Notes under the pieces: model-generated
What the model was told of the DNA's origin: nothing
What the model saw: the letters and a program-made list of their open reading frames with translations, nothing else
The model's database searches: none
Shown: positions 49,731-58,600 of the stretch, one piece after another
Layout of the letters: each line of letters opens with the position of its first letter
Position numbering within the stretch: position 1 is the first letter of the stretch
Assembly: GCF_042676385.1 (NCBI RefSeq)
Contig: NZ_JBHTHA010000017.1
Coordinates: forward strand, 124,001 to 188,000
Reading direction: 5' to 3'
From: Paenibacillus_E sp042676385
Lineage (GTDB): Bacteria; Bacillota; Bacilli; Paenibacillales; NBRC-103111
Length of the DNA: 64,000 nucleotides
Position numbers and translations under genes: made by a program

Positions 49731-49816
49731 CCTCCAACCCTTCTATGTGTGTGCTTGTCATCCTTCATTGTAACACGAATTGGATGCCATTCACTCATTT
49801 GAATGGAGCTGGATCA

Positions 49817-50074
49817 TTATCGCAATCCCAGACTTTTTTTAGCATGCTGATATTCGAATGAAACCTCGAATAACATTTTAAATGCAGGATTACTTTGAAG
49901 TCTGGATTTTAAAAATGGATACAAATTCGGCTTCTCAAATTTTAATATGGTGATCACTTCGACCAATGGGCCATGCGATCTTTGTATGTTATAAATCATA
50001 TCCACACATTTATTCAGAGACACAAGACTATCGTCAATTAGCCCTAGTTCTTTGATGATTAGATACTTATCCAT
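49817..50074 (-). CDS. Small hypothetical protein
   Basis: An 85-aa helical protein starting MDKYLIIKELGLIDDSLVSL and ending SFEYQHAKKSLGLR. AAAGGGAATAGG precedes the ATG. No family recognised; predicted soluble. It stands alone between the Nudix and permease genes. Confidence 0.6.
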   Translation of the reverse strand: MDKYLIIKELGLIDDSLVSLNKCVDMIYNIQRSHGPLVEVITILKFEKPNLYPFLKSRLQSNPAFKMLFEVSFEYQHAKKSLGLR

Positions 50075-50217
50075 AAGTCCTATTCCCTTTCAGCGGTTTG
50101 GTTCAATAATCCCAATATAACATGTGTGTATGCAAGAATCTGTGTTAAAAATAACAAAAGAGAAAGCTGTAACATTATTTCTACTCTGCCATTGAATAGG
50201 ACTCATAACACAAATAG

Positions 50218-50255
50218 CCCCATTACTGCCGTGTAACATTCAGGCAGCAATGGGG
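50218..50255 (-). terminator. Terminator of the permease gene
   Basis: CCCCATTACTGCC pairs with GGCAGCAATGGGG; short T tract on the minus side. Confidence 0.65.
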
Positions 50256-50267
50256 TTTCGTGACAAC

Positions 50268-51680
50268 CTACACCAGGAACATCGCCACGATCGTCGTGAC
50301 GGCGAGCCCGATGAGCACCGGCTTAAGGTTCCGTCTGGCCAACTCAAAGGGGCTCACGCCGCAAATGGCTGCCGCAGGAATGAGCGCCCACGGGATCAAT
50401 GTACCGCCGCCGACCCAGATGGCGGCGACTTGCCCGAGCGCGGTCAAGGTGGCCGCGCCCGTACCAATGGCGGTTGCGAACAATTGCGCAACCGAGCCGG
50501 CGAGGGAGATGCCGGAGAAGCCGGAGCCATCGAGCCCCGTAATCGCGCCGGTGACGGTTAACGTCACCGCGCCCACTGCGCTGTTCAGCGGCACGTGATT
50601 GGCCAGCGCGACGCCGAGGTCACCCACAATCCCGTGCGAGCCTTGCGGCAGCACTTTGCCGAACAGCTCCACGAAGGCGGAGTCACCCAGGTAGAAGAAT
50701 GCGGCAATCGGGATGACGGGACCGAATACTTTGAAGCCGAATACGAAGCCTTCAATCAGGTAGGAAGTCGTCTGTTCTAATCCTTTATTGCCGTGAGCCA
50801 GCAAGGTTACGGCAATCAGAATAAACACTGCTGTTCCTCCGACCAGCGCCGTTGCGTCCCCGCCTTGCAGGTTAAGCACGAACATCGCGATGACATCCGC
50901 CGCGAACAGCAGCGGAATGATGACGGCGAGCCATTTCCTAGCCTTGGGAGCAAGTGTGATTTTCGCATCTTCTTGGACTCCGTCCGAAGTCAGCGTCCCG
51001 CTCGAACCGCTCGCAACAAGGCCGTCCCGCCAAGTTCCGTTCTTGATATCCCTCCGCATCATCCAGAAGGCAGTAACGGTCGTTACTAGCCCCATCACAA
51101 TGACGAGTGGAATACTGGCCTCCATCACGGCGGTGACTGGCAAACCAGCTGCATCAGCTGTCAACTTCGGAGCTCCTTGAATAATGTAGTCGCCGGAGAG
51201 GGCGATACCGTGTCCGAACAAGTTCATGGCCATCGCTGCACCAAGCGCAGGCAATCCGACTCGAACCGCAACGGGAAGCAGCACGGCGCCAATAAGCGCT
51301 ACAGCCGGAGACGGCCAGAAAAAGAATGACGTCACCAGCATAATGAGACCGATCCCCCAAAATGCCAGTGAAGGCGTTCTCAGAAATCGGGTCAAGGGCG
51401 CAACCATCGTTTCATTAATACCGGTTCGGATCAAGATGCGGCTCATGGCAACGATAATCGAGATGATCATAATCGTGCCCATCAGCTCTTTGGTTGCATA
51501 GATAAAGCTATTGAATACCCCGGATACCGAGCCGCTAAGCGTTTCCGTTGCAAGCAGCCCCAATGCGAAGATACCGACGACGCAAATCATCGTCGTATCG
51601 CGCCGTTTGATCAAAACGGCAAGGATAAAACCGATAAATATCAGATATACCCAATGAATCGGCAATAATTGAATGTCCAC
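50268..51680 (-). CDS. Ion transporter superfamily permease, substrate unknown
   Basis: A 470-aa protein with about 12 TM helices. GTG start with GAGTG upstream. Segments such as FWPSPAVALIGAVLLPVAVRVGLP, NLFGHGIALSGDYIIQGAPKL, and GLDGSGFSGISLAGSVAQLF recall GntP/CitM/DctM-type carriers, whose repeated re-entrant loops carry Gly/Ser/Asn. I cannot name the subfamily. Monocistronic. Confidence 0.7.
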   Translation of the reverse strand: MDIQLLPIHWVYLIFIGFILAVLIKRRDTTMICVVGIFALGLLATETLSGSVSGVFNSFIYATKELMGTIMIISIIVAMSRILIRTGINETMVAPLTRFLRTPSLAFWGIGLIMLVTSFFFWPSPAVALIGAVLLPVAVRVGLPALGAAMAMNLFGHGIALSGDYIIQGAPKLTADAAGLPVTAVMEASIPLVIVMGLVTTVTAFWMMRRDIKNGTWRDGLVASGSSGTLTSDGVQEDAKITLAPKARKWLAVIIPLLFAADVIAMFVLNLQGGDATALVGGTAVFILIAVTLLAHGNKGLEQTTSYLIEGFVFGFKVFGPVIPIAAFFYLGDSAFVELFGKVLPQGSHGIVGDLGVALANHVPLNSAVGAVTLTVTGAITGLDGSGFSGISLAGSVAQLFATAIGTGAATLTALGQVAAIWVGGGTLIPWALIPAAAICGVSPFELARRNLKPVLIGLAVTTIVAMFLV

Positions 51681-51834
51681 CGGGAATCACTCATCCTCTC
51701 TACACCAACAGCGTTTGTGCTACAGTGTATGCGGGGATCTGGGCGTGGGTTCTCCCGAACGTAGAATCCGTGGTTAATGCTTGGCTTGTGGTACAATAAG
51801 AGGAGAATTTTATTTAAGTAAGGAGATTGGATAT

Positions 51835-52050
51835 ATGGCTCGGAACCACCGATTAATAACGGACATTGATTTTCAGGAAGCCATAGACCGGAACGCAAGT
51901 GTCCGTGTCTTTAAGGACGATCATATCGTGGATTCGAATGCCGTCATTTTACGCTTTAGCGAGACGACCGTCGTCGTTCAAACCCAAGTAAGCGATTTGA
52001 CCTATTACGATCGCAACGCCTGTGAGTTTTTTGAAATGAAAAAACGCTAG
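51835..52050 (+). CDS. Small conserved-looking protein, 71 aa
   Basis: Starts at 51835 (MARNHRLITDIDFQEAIDRN) with AAGGAG 9 nt upstream and an extended -10 (TGGTACAAT, 51789-51797). Beta-rich, with VRVFKDDHIVDSNAVILRFS and TTVVVQTQVSDLTYYDRNAC; ends EFFEMKKR. No family recognised. Convergent with the deacetylase gene. Confidence 0.7.
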   Translation: MARNHRLITDIDFQEAIDRNASVRVFKDDHIVDSNAVILRFSETTVVVQTQVSDLTYYDRNACEFFEMKKR

Positions 52051-52071
52051 CGCTGACAAGCAGCAGTAGCG

Positions 52072-52995
52072 TTATTCAAGTGGATATGCGCTTAACTGGA
52101 CGAAGCGGAAGCCCGCCTTCTGTAGCTCGGGAACAGCTTTTATGACTCCTTCCGCCGTATCCTTCTCCGGTTGGTTCATGTGTGCCAGTACAATAGCTCC
52201 GTTATGGGCCTTCATTAGTGCTTGGTAAACTTGCTGCGTGTTATAAGTAGCGCCCGCATCGCCAAGCACATTGTAATTGACCGCCTGGAACCCAAGATCT
52301 TGTACAATTTGCACTGCGACTTCGTCGTAATAAGCCGTACCCGAACGGTAAAATAAAGGGCGGCGACCCGTCAGCTTTTCGATTTTGTCAGCGTTGTCCT
52401 TAACTTCATCGATGACCCCGCTTACGCTTTTTGTTCCGGCGATGCCATAAGCCGCCTTTCCGTTCACCGATAAGGGCCGATGCTCCGTACCATGGTTCTC
52501 GATCTCGAACAACGGATCCGCTGCAAGCTTGGCAAACGTGCCCGGATTGGCATCGATCCATCTCGCGTTCATAAATAATGTCGCCGGGATGTGCGCTTTA
52601 ACGAGATAATCAATCAGCTTCTCGTCATAGCCGCTGCCTTCCTTGCCGCCGCAGGCATCAAACGTGAGCGCAATGACTTTCTCTTTTGTTTGCAGATGCG
52701 TCAGCACTCCGGGCACATGCTCGCCCCACTTTGAGGGGCTTAATGGGCTATAGCGGTTCAGTAGCGTAGTCTTTTGAGCTTTGGCGTCAAGCTTACCGGA
52801 TGAAACCTGAGCTGCTTCCGGCGTAGCTGTCAGCGATGGAGCCAGCGGCGGGGCTTGCGCCGCCGTCGTCTGAAGTGCAGAAGGCTCTGCAGACGGACTT
52901 GTCCCTGCGGGCATACTGCCGACCGTTCCACAACCGGACAACGTCATCATGCTAAGCACAACGAACAGGATAGAGCGTCCTGTTCGTTTTTTCAT
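52072..52995 (-). CDS. Polysaccharide deacetylase lipoprotein (NodB domain)
   Basis: A 307-aa protein: lipobox LSGC (residues about 18-21), a Pro/Ser/Ala linker to about 75, then NodB domain with VIALTFDACGG (TFD motif 1; second Asp is Ala, as in PdaC/YheN-like subgroups), HGTEHRPLS (motif 2, two His metal ligands), and FYRSGTAYYDE (motif 3). Acts outside the cell on peptidoglycan or other N-acetylated glycans. ATG overlaps the stop of the yqkE-like gene. Confidence 0.9.
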   Translation of the reverse strand: MKKRTGRSILFVVLSMMTLSGCGTVGSMPAGTSPSAEPSALQTTAAQAPPLAPSLTATPEAAQVSSGKLDAKAQKTTLLNRYSPLSPSKWGEHVPGVLTHLQTKEKVIALTFDACGGKEGSGYDEKLIDYLVKAHIPATLFMNARWIDANPGTFAKLAADPLFEIENHGTEHRPLSVNGKAAYGIAGTKSVSGVIDEVKDNADKIEKLTGRRPLFYRSGTAYYDEVAVQIVQDLGFQAVNYNVLGDAGATYNTQQVYQALMKAHNGAIVLAHMNQPEKDTAEGVIKAVPELQKAGFRFVQLSAYPLE

Positions 52996-53252
52996 TTGTG
53001 CTTGCGCCAATCGAGATTGCTCTTGCTAAGCAGATGTCCAAAATCGTTCTCCAGCCGTTTCTCTTCCGCTTTACGCGCGGCCTCCGCCTGCTCCCTGGCA
53101 GCTTCCTTGCGCGCTTGCTCTTCGGCTTTCATCGCATCGGATTGCGATTTGAGCTTGCTTAAAACTTCCGGGCTAAGCAGATCCTTAAGTGTTGCCGGTT
53201 TATCTTGAGATGTGGCATCCGGAGCTGCAGCCGACCATTTTTTCTTGGCCAT
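52992..53252 (-). CDS. YqkE/DUF3886 family protein
   Basis: An 86-aa, highly charged protein: MAKKKWSAAAPDATSQDKPA, then LKDLLSPEVLSKLKSQSDAM and a long Ala/Glu/Arg coiled coil, ending DWRKHK, as in Bacillus YqkE. Function unknown. Overlaps the deacetylase start by 4 nt (ATGA). Confidence 0.85.
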   Translation of the reverse strand: MAKKKWSAAAPDATSQDKPATLKDLLSPEVLSKLKSQSDAMKAEEQARKEAAREQAEAARKAEEKRLENDFGHLLSKSNLDWRKHK

Positions 53253-53318
53253 TACTAATCACCTCGGTTTCTCCCCACATTATTCAAGAGCCCATAGGAA
53301 AAGTCAACCCGGTTATGC

Positions 53319-55154
53319 CTACTCATGCAAATGATAAGGAACTGTCGCCACGACAATATCTTTATCCGATTGCAATTTCGAGCGGATTCGCGACGCAGAC
53401 TGGTTATGAAGCAGACGGTGCCACCACTTTTTAGGAATAAATTGCGGCAAAATCACCATAATCGATTGTTTTTCGGATACGTGCGTATCAATTCTTTCGA
53501 TAAACTCGGCCAACGGTTTCACGATGGTTCGATAACGGGATTTGAATACGACCAAGCGAACGCCAGGATCCCATTTATTCCATTTTTCTTCCATCGCTTC
53601 TTCCTCTTCCTCCGAGAAAGATACGTAGAAGGCGATAACATTGGGCGATAACGACTTCGCATAGTTAAGCGACTGGGCCACAACGCGGTGAATTCCCGCG
53701 ACGGGAACAATAATCAGCGATTCTTTGGTACATACGCGATCATGCGCAATATCAATCCGCAGTTGTTTGGCAACATCATCGTAGTGAGCGCTTATTTTCG
53801 TTATTAACCAAAGCAGCAATGGCGTCACAACGATAACGATCCAAGCGCCTTCCACAAATTTTGTAAAACAGAAAATCAGAAGTACGGCGAAGGAAACCAA
53901 AGCGCCTAACCCATTAATGAGCAATTTACGCCACCAGCCCGCGTTCCGCTCTCTAATCCATTTGCGAACCAAGCCGCTTTGCGCCAGTGTAAAAGACAAG
54001 AATACACCGATAGCATACAACGGAATGAGTCCGTCCGTTTTACCTTTGAAGACGATAAGCAGAATGCTGGCCAGCACCCCGAGCGTAATGATACCGTAGT
54101 TGAATGAAAGCCGATCTCCACGGAAAGAAAACATGCGCGGGAAGTTTTTATCTTGAGCCATAATTGAGGCCAAGATGGGGAACCCGTTAAAGCTCGTATT
54201 CGCAGCTAATGTCAAGATGAGCATCGTCGCGATCTGTGTTGCATAGTACATCGTCCCGCGGCCAAACGCTTGCTCGGTCACCATCGACAACACGGAGGTA
54301 TGCCCGTTCGGATCAGGAGCGATCCCATAAGCTAGACTGAGCATGGTCACCCCGCCGAAAACAATAGCCAAAAGCGTTCCCAATGAGGCCAGCGTTCTCT
54401 TGGCATTTTTGACGGAAGGCGTACGGAAATGCGGTACCGCATCCGAAATCGCTTCGATTCCCGTTACAGCGGAGCAGCCCGATGAGAATGCTTTTAGGAG
54501 AACAAACAAGGTTAAACCATGCGTCACCGAACTCGGGACTAGATGGATAGGCTGTGTATGTTCGTGTCCTGTTACCATATCGAAGATCCCTTTTCCAACT
54601 AGAAGCAGCACGCAAAGAATGAAAAAATAAGTAGGAATTGCGAAAACCGTGCCTGATTCTGATGTGCCGCGCAAATTCAGCCATACCATGAGCCACACCA
54701 GGAGCAACGCCATTGGGACTATGTAAGGCACTGTTACCGGGAAAGCCGACGTTATCGCCTGTACCCCCGCTGAAATCGAAACCGCAACGGTAAGCGTATA
54801 GTCGATTAGGAGAGAAACCCCCGTCAACCGCCCCCACATCATCCCCAAATTCTCTTTGGAAACCATGTAAGCTCCGCCGCCCTGCGGATAGGCCTCAATG
54901 ACCTGACGGTAACTAATGACCAGAATTGCGATGAGAGCGATGATAGAGATTGCGATCGGCAAGGAAAAAGCAAAGGCTGCAACCCCCACGGTCGCAAGCT
55001 CCAGCAGAATTTGTTCGGTCCCATAAGCAACCGAAGAGAGCGCATCCGAAGACAGGATGGGCAGCGCCTTCCAAACTTGCATTTTCTCGGATTCGATCTC
55101 GCTGGACTTGAGCGGTTTGCCGAAAACAATTTTTTTGATTGAATCGCTAGTCAT
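53319..55154 (-). CDS. kimA: Potassium importer KimA (YdaO), APC superfamily
   Basis: A 611-aa protein, close to the 607 aa of B. subtilis KimA. N-terminus MTSDSIKKIVFGKPLKSSEI, then SSVAYGTEQILLEL, YPQGGGAYMVSKENLG (APC signature), FSSGCSAVTGIEAISDAVPHF, TSFNGFPILASIMAQDKNFPRMF; about 12 TM helices and a 150-aa cytosolic C-terminal domain (VPVAGIHRVVAQSLNYAKSL). High-affinity K+/H+ symporter, inhibited in B. subtilis by c-di-AMP. A c-di-AMP riboswitch precedes it here, which confirms the call. Confidence 0.95.
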   Translation of the reverse strand: MTSDSIKKIVFGKPLKSSEIESEKMQVWKALPILSSDALSSVAYGTEQILLELATVGVAAFAFSLPIAISIIALIAILVISYRQVIEAYPQGGGAYMVSKENLGMMWGRLTGVSLLIDYTLTVAVSISAGVQAITSAFPVTVPYIVPMALLLVWLMVWLNLRGTSESGTVFAIPTYFFILCVLLLVGKGIFDMVTGHEHTQPIHLVPSSVTHGLTLFVLLKAFSSGCSAVTGIEAISDAVPHFRTPSVKNAKRTLASLGTLLAIVFGGVTMLSLAYGIAPDPNGHTSVLSMVTEQAFGRGTMYYATQIATMLILTLAANTSFNGFPILASIMAQDKNFPRMFSFRGDRLSFNYGIITLGVLASILLIVFKGKTDGLIPLYAIGVFLSFTLAQSGLVRKWIRERNAGWWRKLLINGLGALVSFAVLLIFCFTKFVEGAWIVIVVTPLLLWLITKISAHYDDVAKQLRIDIAHDRVCTKESLIIVPVAGIHRVVAQSLNYAKSLSPNVIAFYVSFSEEEEEAMEEKWNKWDPGVRLVVFKSRYRTIVKPLAEFIERIDTHVSEKQSIMVILPQFIPKKWWHRLLHNQSASRIRSKLQSDKDIVVATVPYHLHE

Positions 55155-55212
55155 TCTGTGTAAGCCCCCAATAAAATCTAATAGTCTGATGTTACATTGC
55201 CCTTAAGTACGC

Positions 55213-55240
55213 AAAAAAACACAAGGATAGCCCTTGTGTT
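55213..55240 (-). terminator. Expression-platform terminator of the c-di-AMP riboswitch
   Basis: Minus strand AACACAAGGGCTATCCTTGTGTT followed by TTTTTGCG, between aptamer and kimA. Confidence 0.9.
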
Positions 55241-55245
55241 TACAC

Positions 55246-55380
55246 GCGTTCTCCTTCTCACGACCGCTTACGAGGTTAGCTGCCGGGTTCGGGCCGCGAG
55301 AAATATGCCCTAATCGGTGCAGATGCATGCACCTTTATTCACCCCATGAAACCTTCGGTTCCCCCGCTTTTCTAAGTAGA
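55246..55380 (-). ncRNA. ydaO-yuaA (c-di-AMP) riboswitch of kimA
   Basis: Minus strand contains the conserved blocks in order: CTTAGAAAAGCGGGGGAACC, GGGGTGAAT, GGGCAT, CCGAACCCGGCAGCTAACCT, CGTAAGCG, GAGAAGGAGA. With ligand bound the terminator at 55213-55240 forms and K+ uptake genes are turned off. Confidence 0.95.
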
Positions 55381-55418
55381 AAATTCAGCGAAATATTCAA
55401 ATGTGATGTACGAAATGA

Positions 55419-55447
55419 ATACTACTCTCTTATCGCAACATAGTAAA
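55419..55447 (-). promoter_or_regulatory. Promoter of the kimA leader
   Basis: Minus strand TTTACT (55442-55447), 17 nt, TAGTAT (55419-55424); start expected near 55412, about 30 nt before the aptamer. The rest of 55448-55576 shows nothing. Confidence 0.5.
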
Positions 55448-55576
55448 GGAGGGAATAAAGTTAAAAAGGCATGCCGCGCCATCACATTCATCCAATAATT
55501 CGCTTACAACCGTGTGATTCGTTGATTTACTTCGATTATCTGATGCTTTCGTTTATCTTTCTCGATTTTTTTGTCC

Positions 55577-56806
55577 TTAACCTGAGACGTGATGATTTCT
55601 TGTCGTAACTTTGTGTTTAAAAATCATCTTTTTCCATACAAGCGGCAGCCCGCCGATGAGGAACAGATAACGGGCATCGATCACTTTTTTGAGCAGTGCT
55701 GCGAATTTGCCCTTGACCTTCTTCACTTTCAACAAGCCGACCGCTTCCCCTCTTCCGAGCGAGGCGACTGTCCCTTTGTAATCAAATGCAAATGGCTTAA
55801 GAGGCTTGTTACGAACGGCTGCAATAAGGTTTCTCGCGGCATTGTAGCCTTGCTGCACGGCAATCTGGGCATTAGCCGGATATGGAGAGCCGTCCGGGCC
55901 CGTGACGATGGAACAATCGCCTGTGATGAACACATCGGGATATTGAAGCGAACGCAAATGTGCGTCCACCTTCACTCTCCCACGCTGTACGTCAAAACCC
56001 GCTTTCTCCAAAAGCGAATTGCCGCGTATGCCGCCCGACCAAATGACCGTCGCTGAACGTATGAACTCTCCGTTGCCTAGAATGACACCCTCCGGTGTAC
56101 ATTCCTTAATCGGGGTCGCTAATTTGTACTGCACACCTTTTCTACGCATCACGTCCATTCCATATTCGACGAGATCGCTTGGTAAGCCTGGAGGCAGCGC
56201 CGATGGGGACGCTTCGACATTGAAGATTTTCACACTCGCCGGGTCGACGTCGTAGGTTCTGCTCAACACGGGAATGTGGTCCGCCAGCTCGCCGACAAAC
56301 TCCGTGCCAGTGAAGCCAGCGCCTCCGACCACGAACGTCAAATAATCCTGGCGATGCGGCTGCATCTTATATTTCGCAAACATATATTCGATGTGCTGGC
56401 GGATGAACCGCACGCTATTAATGCTCTTGATCGACATTGCATATTCTTTCAGACCCGGAATGCCGAACGTCTCGGTCTCGCTTCCCAGCCCGACAACCAA
56501 GTAATCGTAGGAGAGGATTTCGTCACCGAGCACTACCTTCTTCTCATCAGGCAAAATCTGTTCCACAGTCGATTTCACGAAACGCACTTTGTGCTCGTCG
56601 ATCAGTTCTGAAATCTCAACGCGGGCGTTGTCATGATGGTCAGTACCCGCCGCCGGCATATGCAGATGCGTGGTGATGTAGTGATAATCATGCTTGTTAA
56701 CGAGCGTCACATCCAGTTCGTCGAATCTGATCTTCTTCTGAAGCCTGATCGTTGTGACAAGTCCACCGTAACCTGCGCCTAAAATGACTACTTTCGGTTT
56801 GCTCAT
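55577..56806 (-). CDS. NADH dehydrogenase type II (YumB/NDH-2-like)
   Basis: A 409-aa membrane-associated flavoprotein. FAD site VVILGAGYGGLVTTIRL, NAD site FVVGGAGFTGTEFVGELADH, second FAD contact VFITGDCS, AQIAVQQGYNAARN, and a C-terminal amphipathic membrane-binding part (RYLFLIGGLPLVWKK). It feeds electrons from NADH to menaquinone without pumping. A Rex-type site lies upstream. Confidence 0.92.
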   Translation of the reverse strand: MSKPKVVILGAGYGGLVTTIRLQKKIRFDELDVTLVNKHDYHYITTHLHMPAAGTDHHDNARVEISELIDEHKVRFVKSTVEQILPDEKKVVLGDEILSYDYLVVGLGSETETFGIPGLKEYAMSIKSINSVRFIRQHIEYMFAKYKMQPHRQDYLTFVVGGAGFTGTEFVGELADHIPVLSRTYDVDPASVKIFNVEASPSALPPGLPSDLVEYGMDVMRRKGVQYKLATPIKECTPEGVILGNGEFIRSATVIWSGGIRGNSLLEKAGFDVQRGRVKVDAHLRSLQYPDVFITGDCSIVTGPDGSPYPANAQIAVQQGYNAARNLIAAVRNKPLKPFAFDYKGTVASLGRGEAVGLLKVKKVKGKFAALLKKVIDARYLFLIGGLPLVWKKMIFKHKVTTRNHHVSG

Positions 56807-56840
56807 GAGATCCTCTCCTCCGATTTTCTCTCTTTAAAGT

Positions 56841-56858
56841 TTGTGAAATAAATCACTT
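56841..56858. promoter_or_regulatory. Candidate Rex (redox) operator before the NDH-2 gene
   Basis: TTGTGAAATAAATCACTT matches the Rex consensus TTGTGAA..TTCACAA at most positions; the 3' arm ends TT rather than AA. It lies downstream of a TATGAT (56867-56872, minus), where a bound repressor would block transcription. Confidence 0.5.
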
Positions 56859-56911
56859 ACATCTTTATCATATTCTTGTTTTCACAAAAAAACACGATAA
56901 ATATGACGAAT

Positions 56912-57679
56912 TTATGTCCAAATGCTAATCTCCGCTTTGTCACACAGCCTGCGTATGCGGAAGCAGTTCATGCCTGTCACTCCAAGTTCCTCCAGCAGAC
57001 CGTAGTTCGCCCAAGCGCCTACTACCGCCCCGATGCCTGGAACGAGCTGCAGCATTTTCCGGAAATCGATCGTATCGCGGTATTCCTGCTGAAGCTGCTG
57101 CCAATCGACCTGATCCATGTAGGACGCAGCCGGCGGAAAGGCGCTTGCAACTTTGTTCCAATTGCGAATCGTCTCCAAGAGCTCCGGCTTCTTGTTCGCA
57201 CTGGAGAAGGCAAGCTGAAAAACATACAGAATAAACAGCCGCTCGCGGTAATCCTTTGTGGAATAGCCGTAAGCGTGCGCCAATTCAAACAGAAATTTCA
57301 TTTTGATGCCGATCAAAATCGGAAAGTCCGCCAAGCCGAGCAAAATACCGCCTGCTCCGGTACCCGCCCCTTCGGCAGCCGCGATTTTTTTATAGAGAGA
57401 CAGCAGTTCTTCAGCCCTAGCATCACTGTCCGCCAATGTTGCACCTCGAAGAGGCTCATTCTTCGGCATGTAATCCATACCGAACAATGTAGTCTGAACG
57501 ATGCCTTTGACCGCTCCGGTGATCGTCTTATGGACTTTATCCGGAATGAGGTTGTTAATGCGGGTTTGCACGGATTTCGACGCCTTTTCTATTAAGCCTG
57601 GCGCCTTTTGAAGCTTAATTTCCCAACGTTTCAATTGCTTGATCGTTTGCTGTTCATATAGCGTATACTCGGGTTCCAT
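56912..57679 (-). CDS. EcsC family protein
   Basis: A 255-aa protein starting MEPEYTLYEQQTIKQLKRWE (start at 57679, GGTGG upstream). EcsC marks: ISELL/NNLIPDKVHKTITGAVKG, AAAEGAGTGAGGILLGLADFPILIGIKMKFL and a C-terminal LQLVPGIGAVVGAWANYGLL. Members accompany the EcsAB ABC transporter in bacilli, but no ecsAB is near. Membrane-associated, function unclear. Confidence 0.9.
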   Translation of the reverse strand: MEPEYTLYEQQTIKQLKRWEIKLQKAPGLIEKASKSVQTRINNLIPDKVHKTITGAVKGIVQTTLFGMDYMPKNEPLRGATLADSDARAEELLSLYKKIAAAEGAGTGAGGILLGLADFPILIGIKMKFLFELAHAYGYSTKDYRERLFILYVFQLAFSSANKKPELLETIRNWNKVASAFPPAASYMDQVDWQQLQQEYRDTIDFRKMLQLVPGIGAVVGAWANYGLLEELGVTGMNCFRIRRLCDKAEISIWT

Positions 57680-57774
57680 CAGGCCACCACCGTCAACTTT
57701 TTTCTTAAAGTTAGTATAGTATACGTGAAGCCTGTGCACAAAATGTTGCCATGTATCTCTTCATCCTGCAATCA

Positions 57775-57796
57775 TGCTATAATATAGTCCTATAGT
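57775..57796 (+). promoter_or_regulatory. Promoter and operator-like palindrome of the GntR gene
   Basis: Extended -10 TGCTATAAT (57775-57783) overlaps TATAG-TC-CTATA (57783-57794). Typical of an autoregulated GntR/FadR gene. Confidence 0.5.
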
Positions 57797-57817
57797 AGTT
57801 TATCGGGAGGCTTAAAA

Positions 57818-58507
57818 GTGCGTAAAATCAAAAAGCTGCAATTGCATGAAATTGCTGCACAAGAAATTATTGAATATATACGGAAGTCCGGATTGCAAAA
57901 AGGGGACAAGCTGCCGCCAATTGAAGAAATCGTTCAATTGCTAGGCGTTAGCCGAACCTCGATTCGAGAAGCCCTTCGGTCGCTGGAAGCGATGGATTTT
58001 GTCAAAATCCAGAATGGAAAAGGGATTTATGTCGATGATCCTTCGTCTTACCGCTTCTCGATGAAAATTGATGTAGAAGATGAAAAAACATTCATGATTC
58101 AAGCGTGCCAAGTTCGCAGAGCGTTAGAAGGATTGGCTGTTGAGCTCGCTACCGAGCATGCATCGGATGAGCAGATTCAGAGTATGATGCTTTACTTGGA
58201 TGAAATTCGGAGCAATTATGAAGTAATTGAAATTACGACGGCTGCAGATAGGAACTTCCACAAGACCATTTATGAAGCATCCGGAAACTTGGTGCTGCAA
58301 AGCATCATCTTATCGTTGTCCACTTTCTTCGAGAAGTTCTGGGTACGCGCTCCTCTCGGTCAAGAGCGGCTTTTCGAAGATACATTTCCCTTCCACCCGA
58401 TAATTGCCCAAGCCATTGCCGACCGTGATAAAGATAAAGCGATGTCAACTTTTCATCAATTGATGGATGCCATAGAAGCCGCTATCCTCAATGTTCCGAT
58501 GCAGTAA
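57818..58507 (+). CDS. GntR (FadR subfamily) transcriptional regulator
   Basis: A 229-aa protein with GTG start, GGGAGG 7 nt upstream. N-terminal winged helix QKGDKLPPIEEIVQLLGVSRTSIREALRSLEAMDF; C-terminal all-helical FCD domain with metal ligands in DRNFHKTIYEASGN and FHPIIAQAIADRDKDKAMSTFHQLM. It opens the cluster that continues on the other strand with a PLP enzyme and a sugar transporter and may control them. Confidence 0.92.
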   Translation: MRKIKKLQLHEIAAQEIIEYIRKSGLQKGDKLPPIEEIVQLLGVSRTSIREALRSLEAMDFVKIQNGKGIYVDDPSSYRFSMKIDVEDEKTFMIQACQVRRALEGLAVELATEHASDEQIQSMMLYLDEIRSNYEVIEITTAADRNFHKTIYEASGNLVLQSIILSLSTFFEKFWVRAPLGQERLFEDTFPFHPIIAQAIADRDKDKAMSTFHQLMDAIEAAILNVPMQ

Positions 58508-58546
58508 CGAGCGGAAAATCCCGTTCGTAACCTCATAAAATATGAC

Positions 58547-58585
58547 AAAACCCCCTCGTGGCCACAGGAGCCTGAGGGGGTTTTC
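58547..58585. terminator. Bidirectional terminator
   Basis: AAAACCCCCTC pairs with GAGGGGGTTTT between convergent genes. Confidence 0.9.
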
Positions 58586-58600
58586 GTTCCAGTTTACTCG

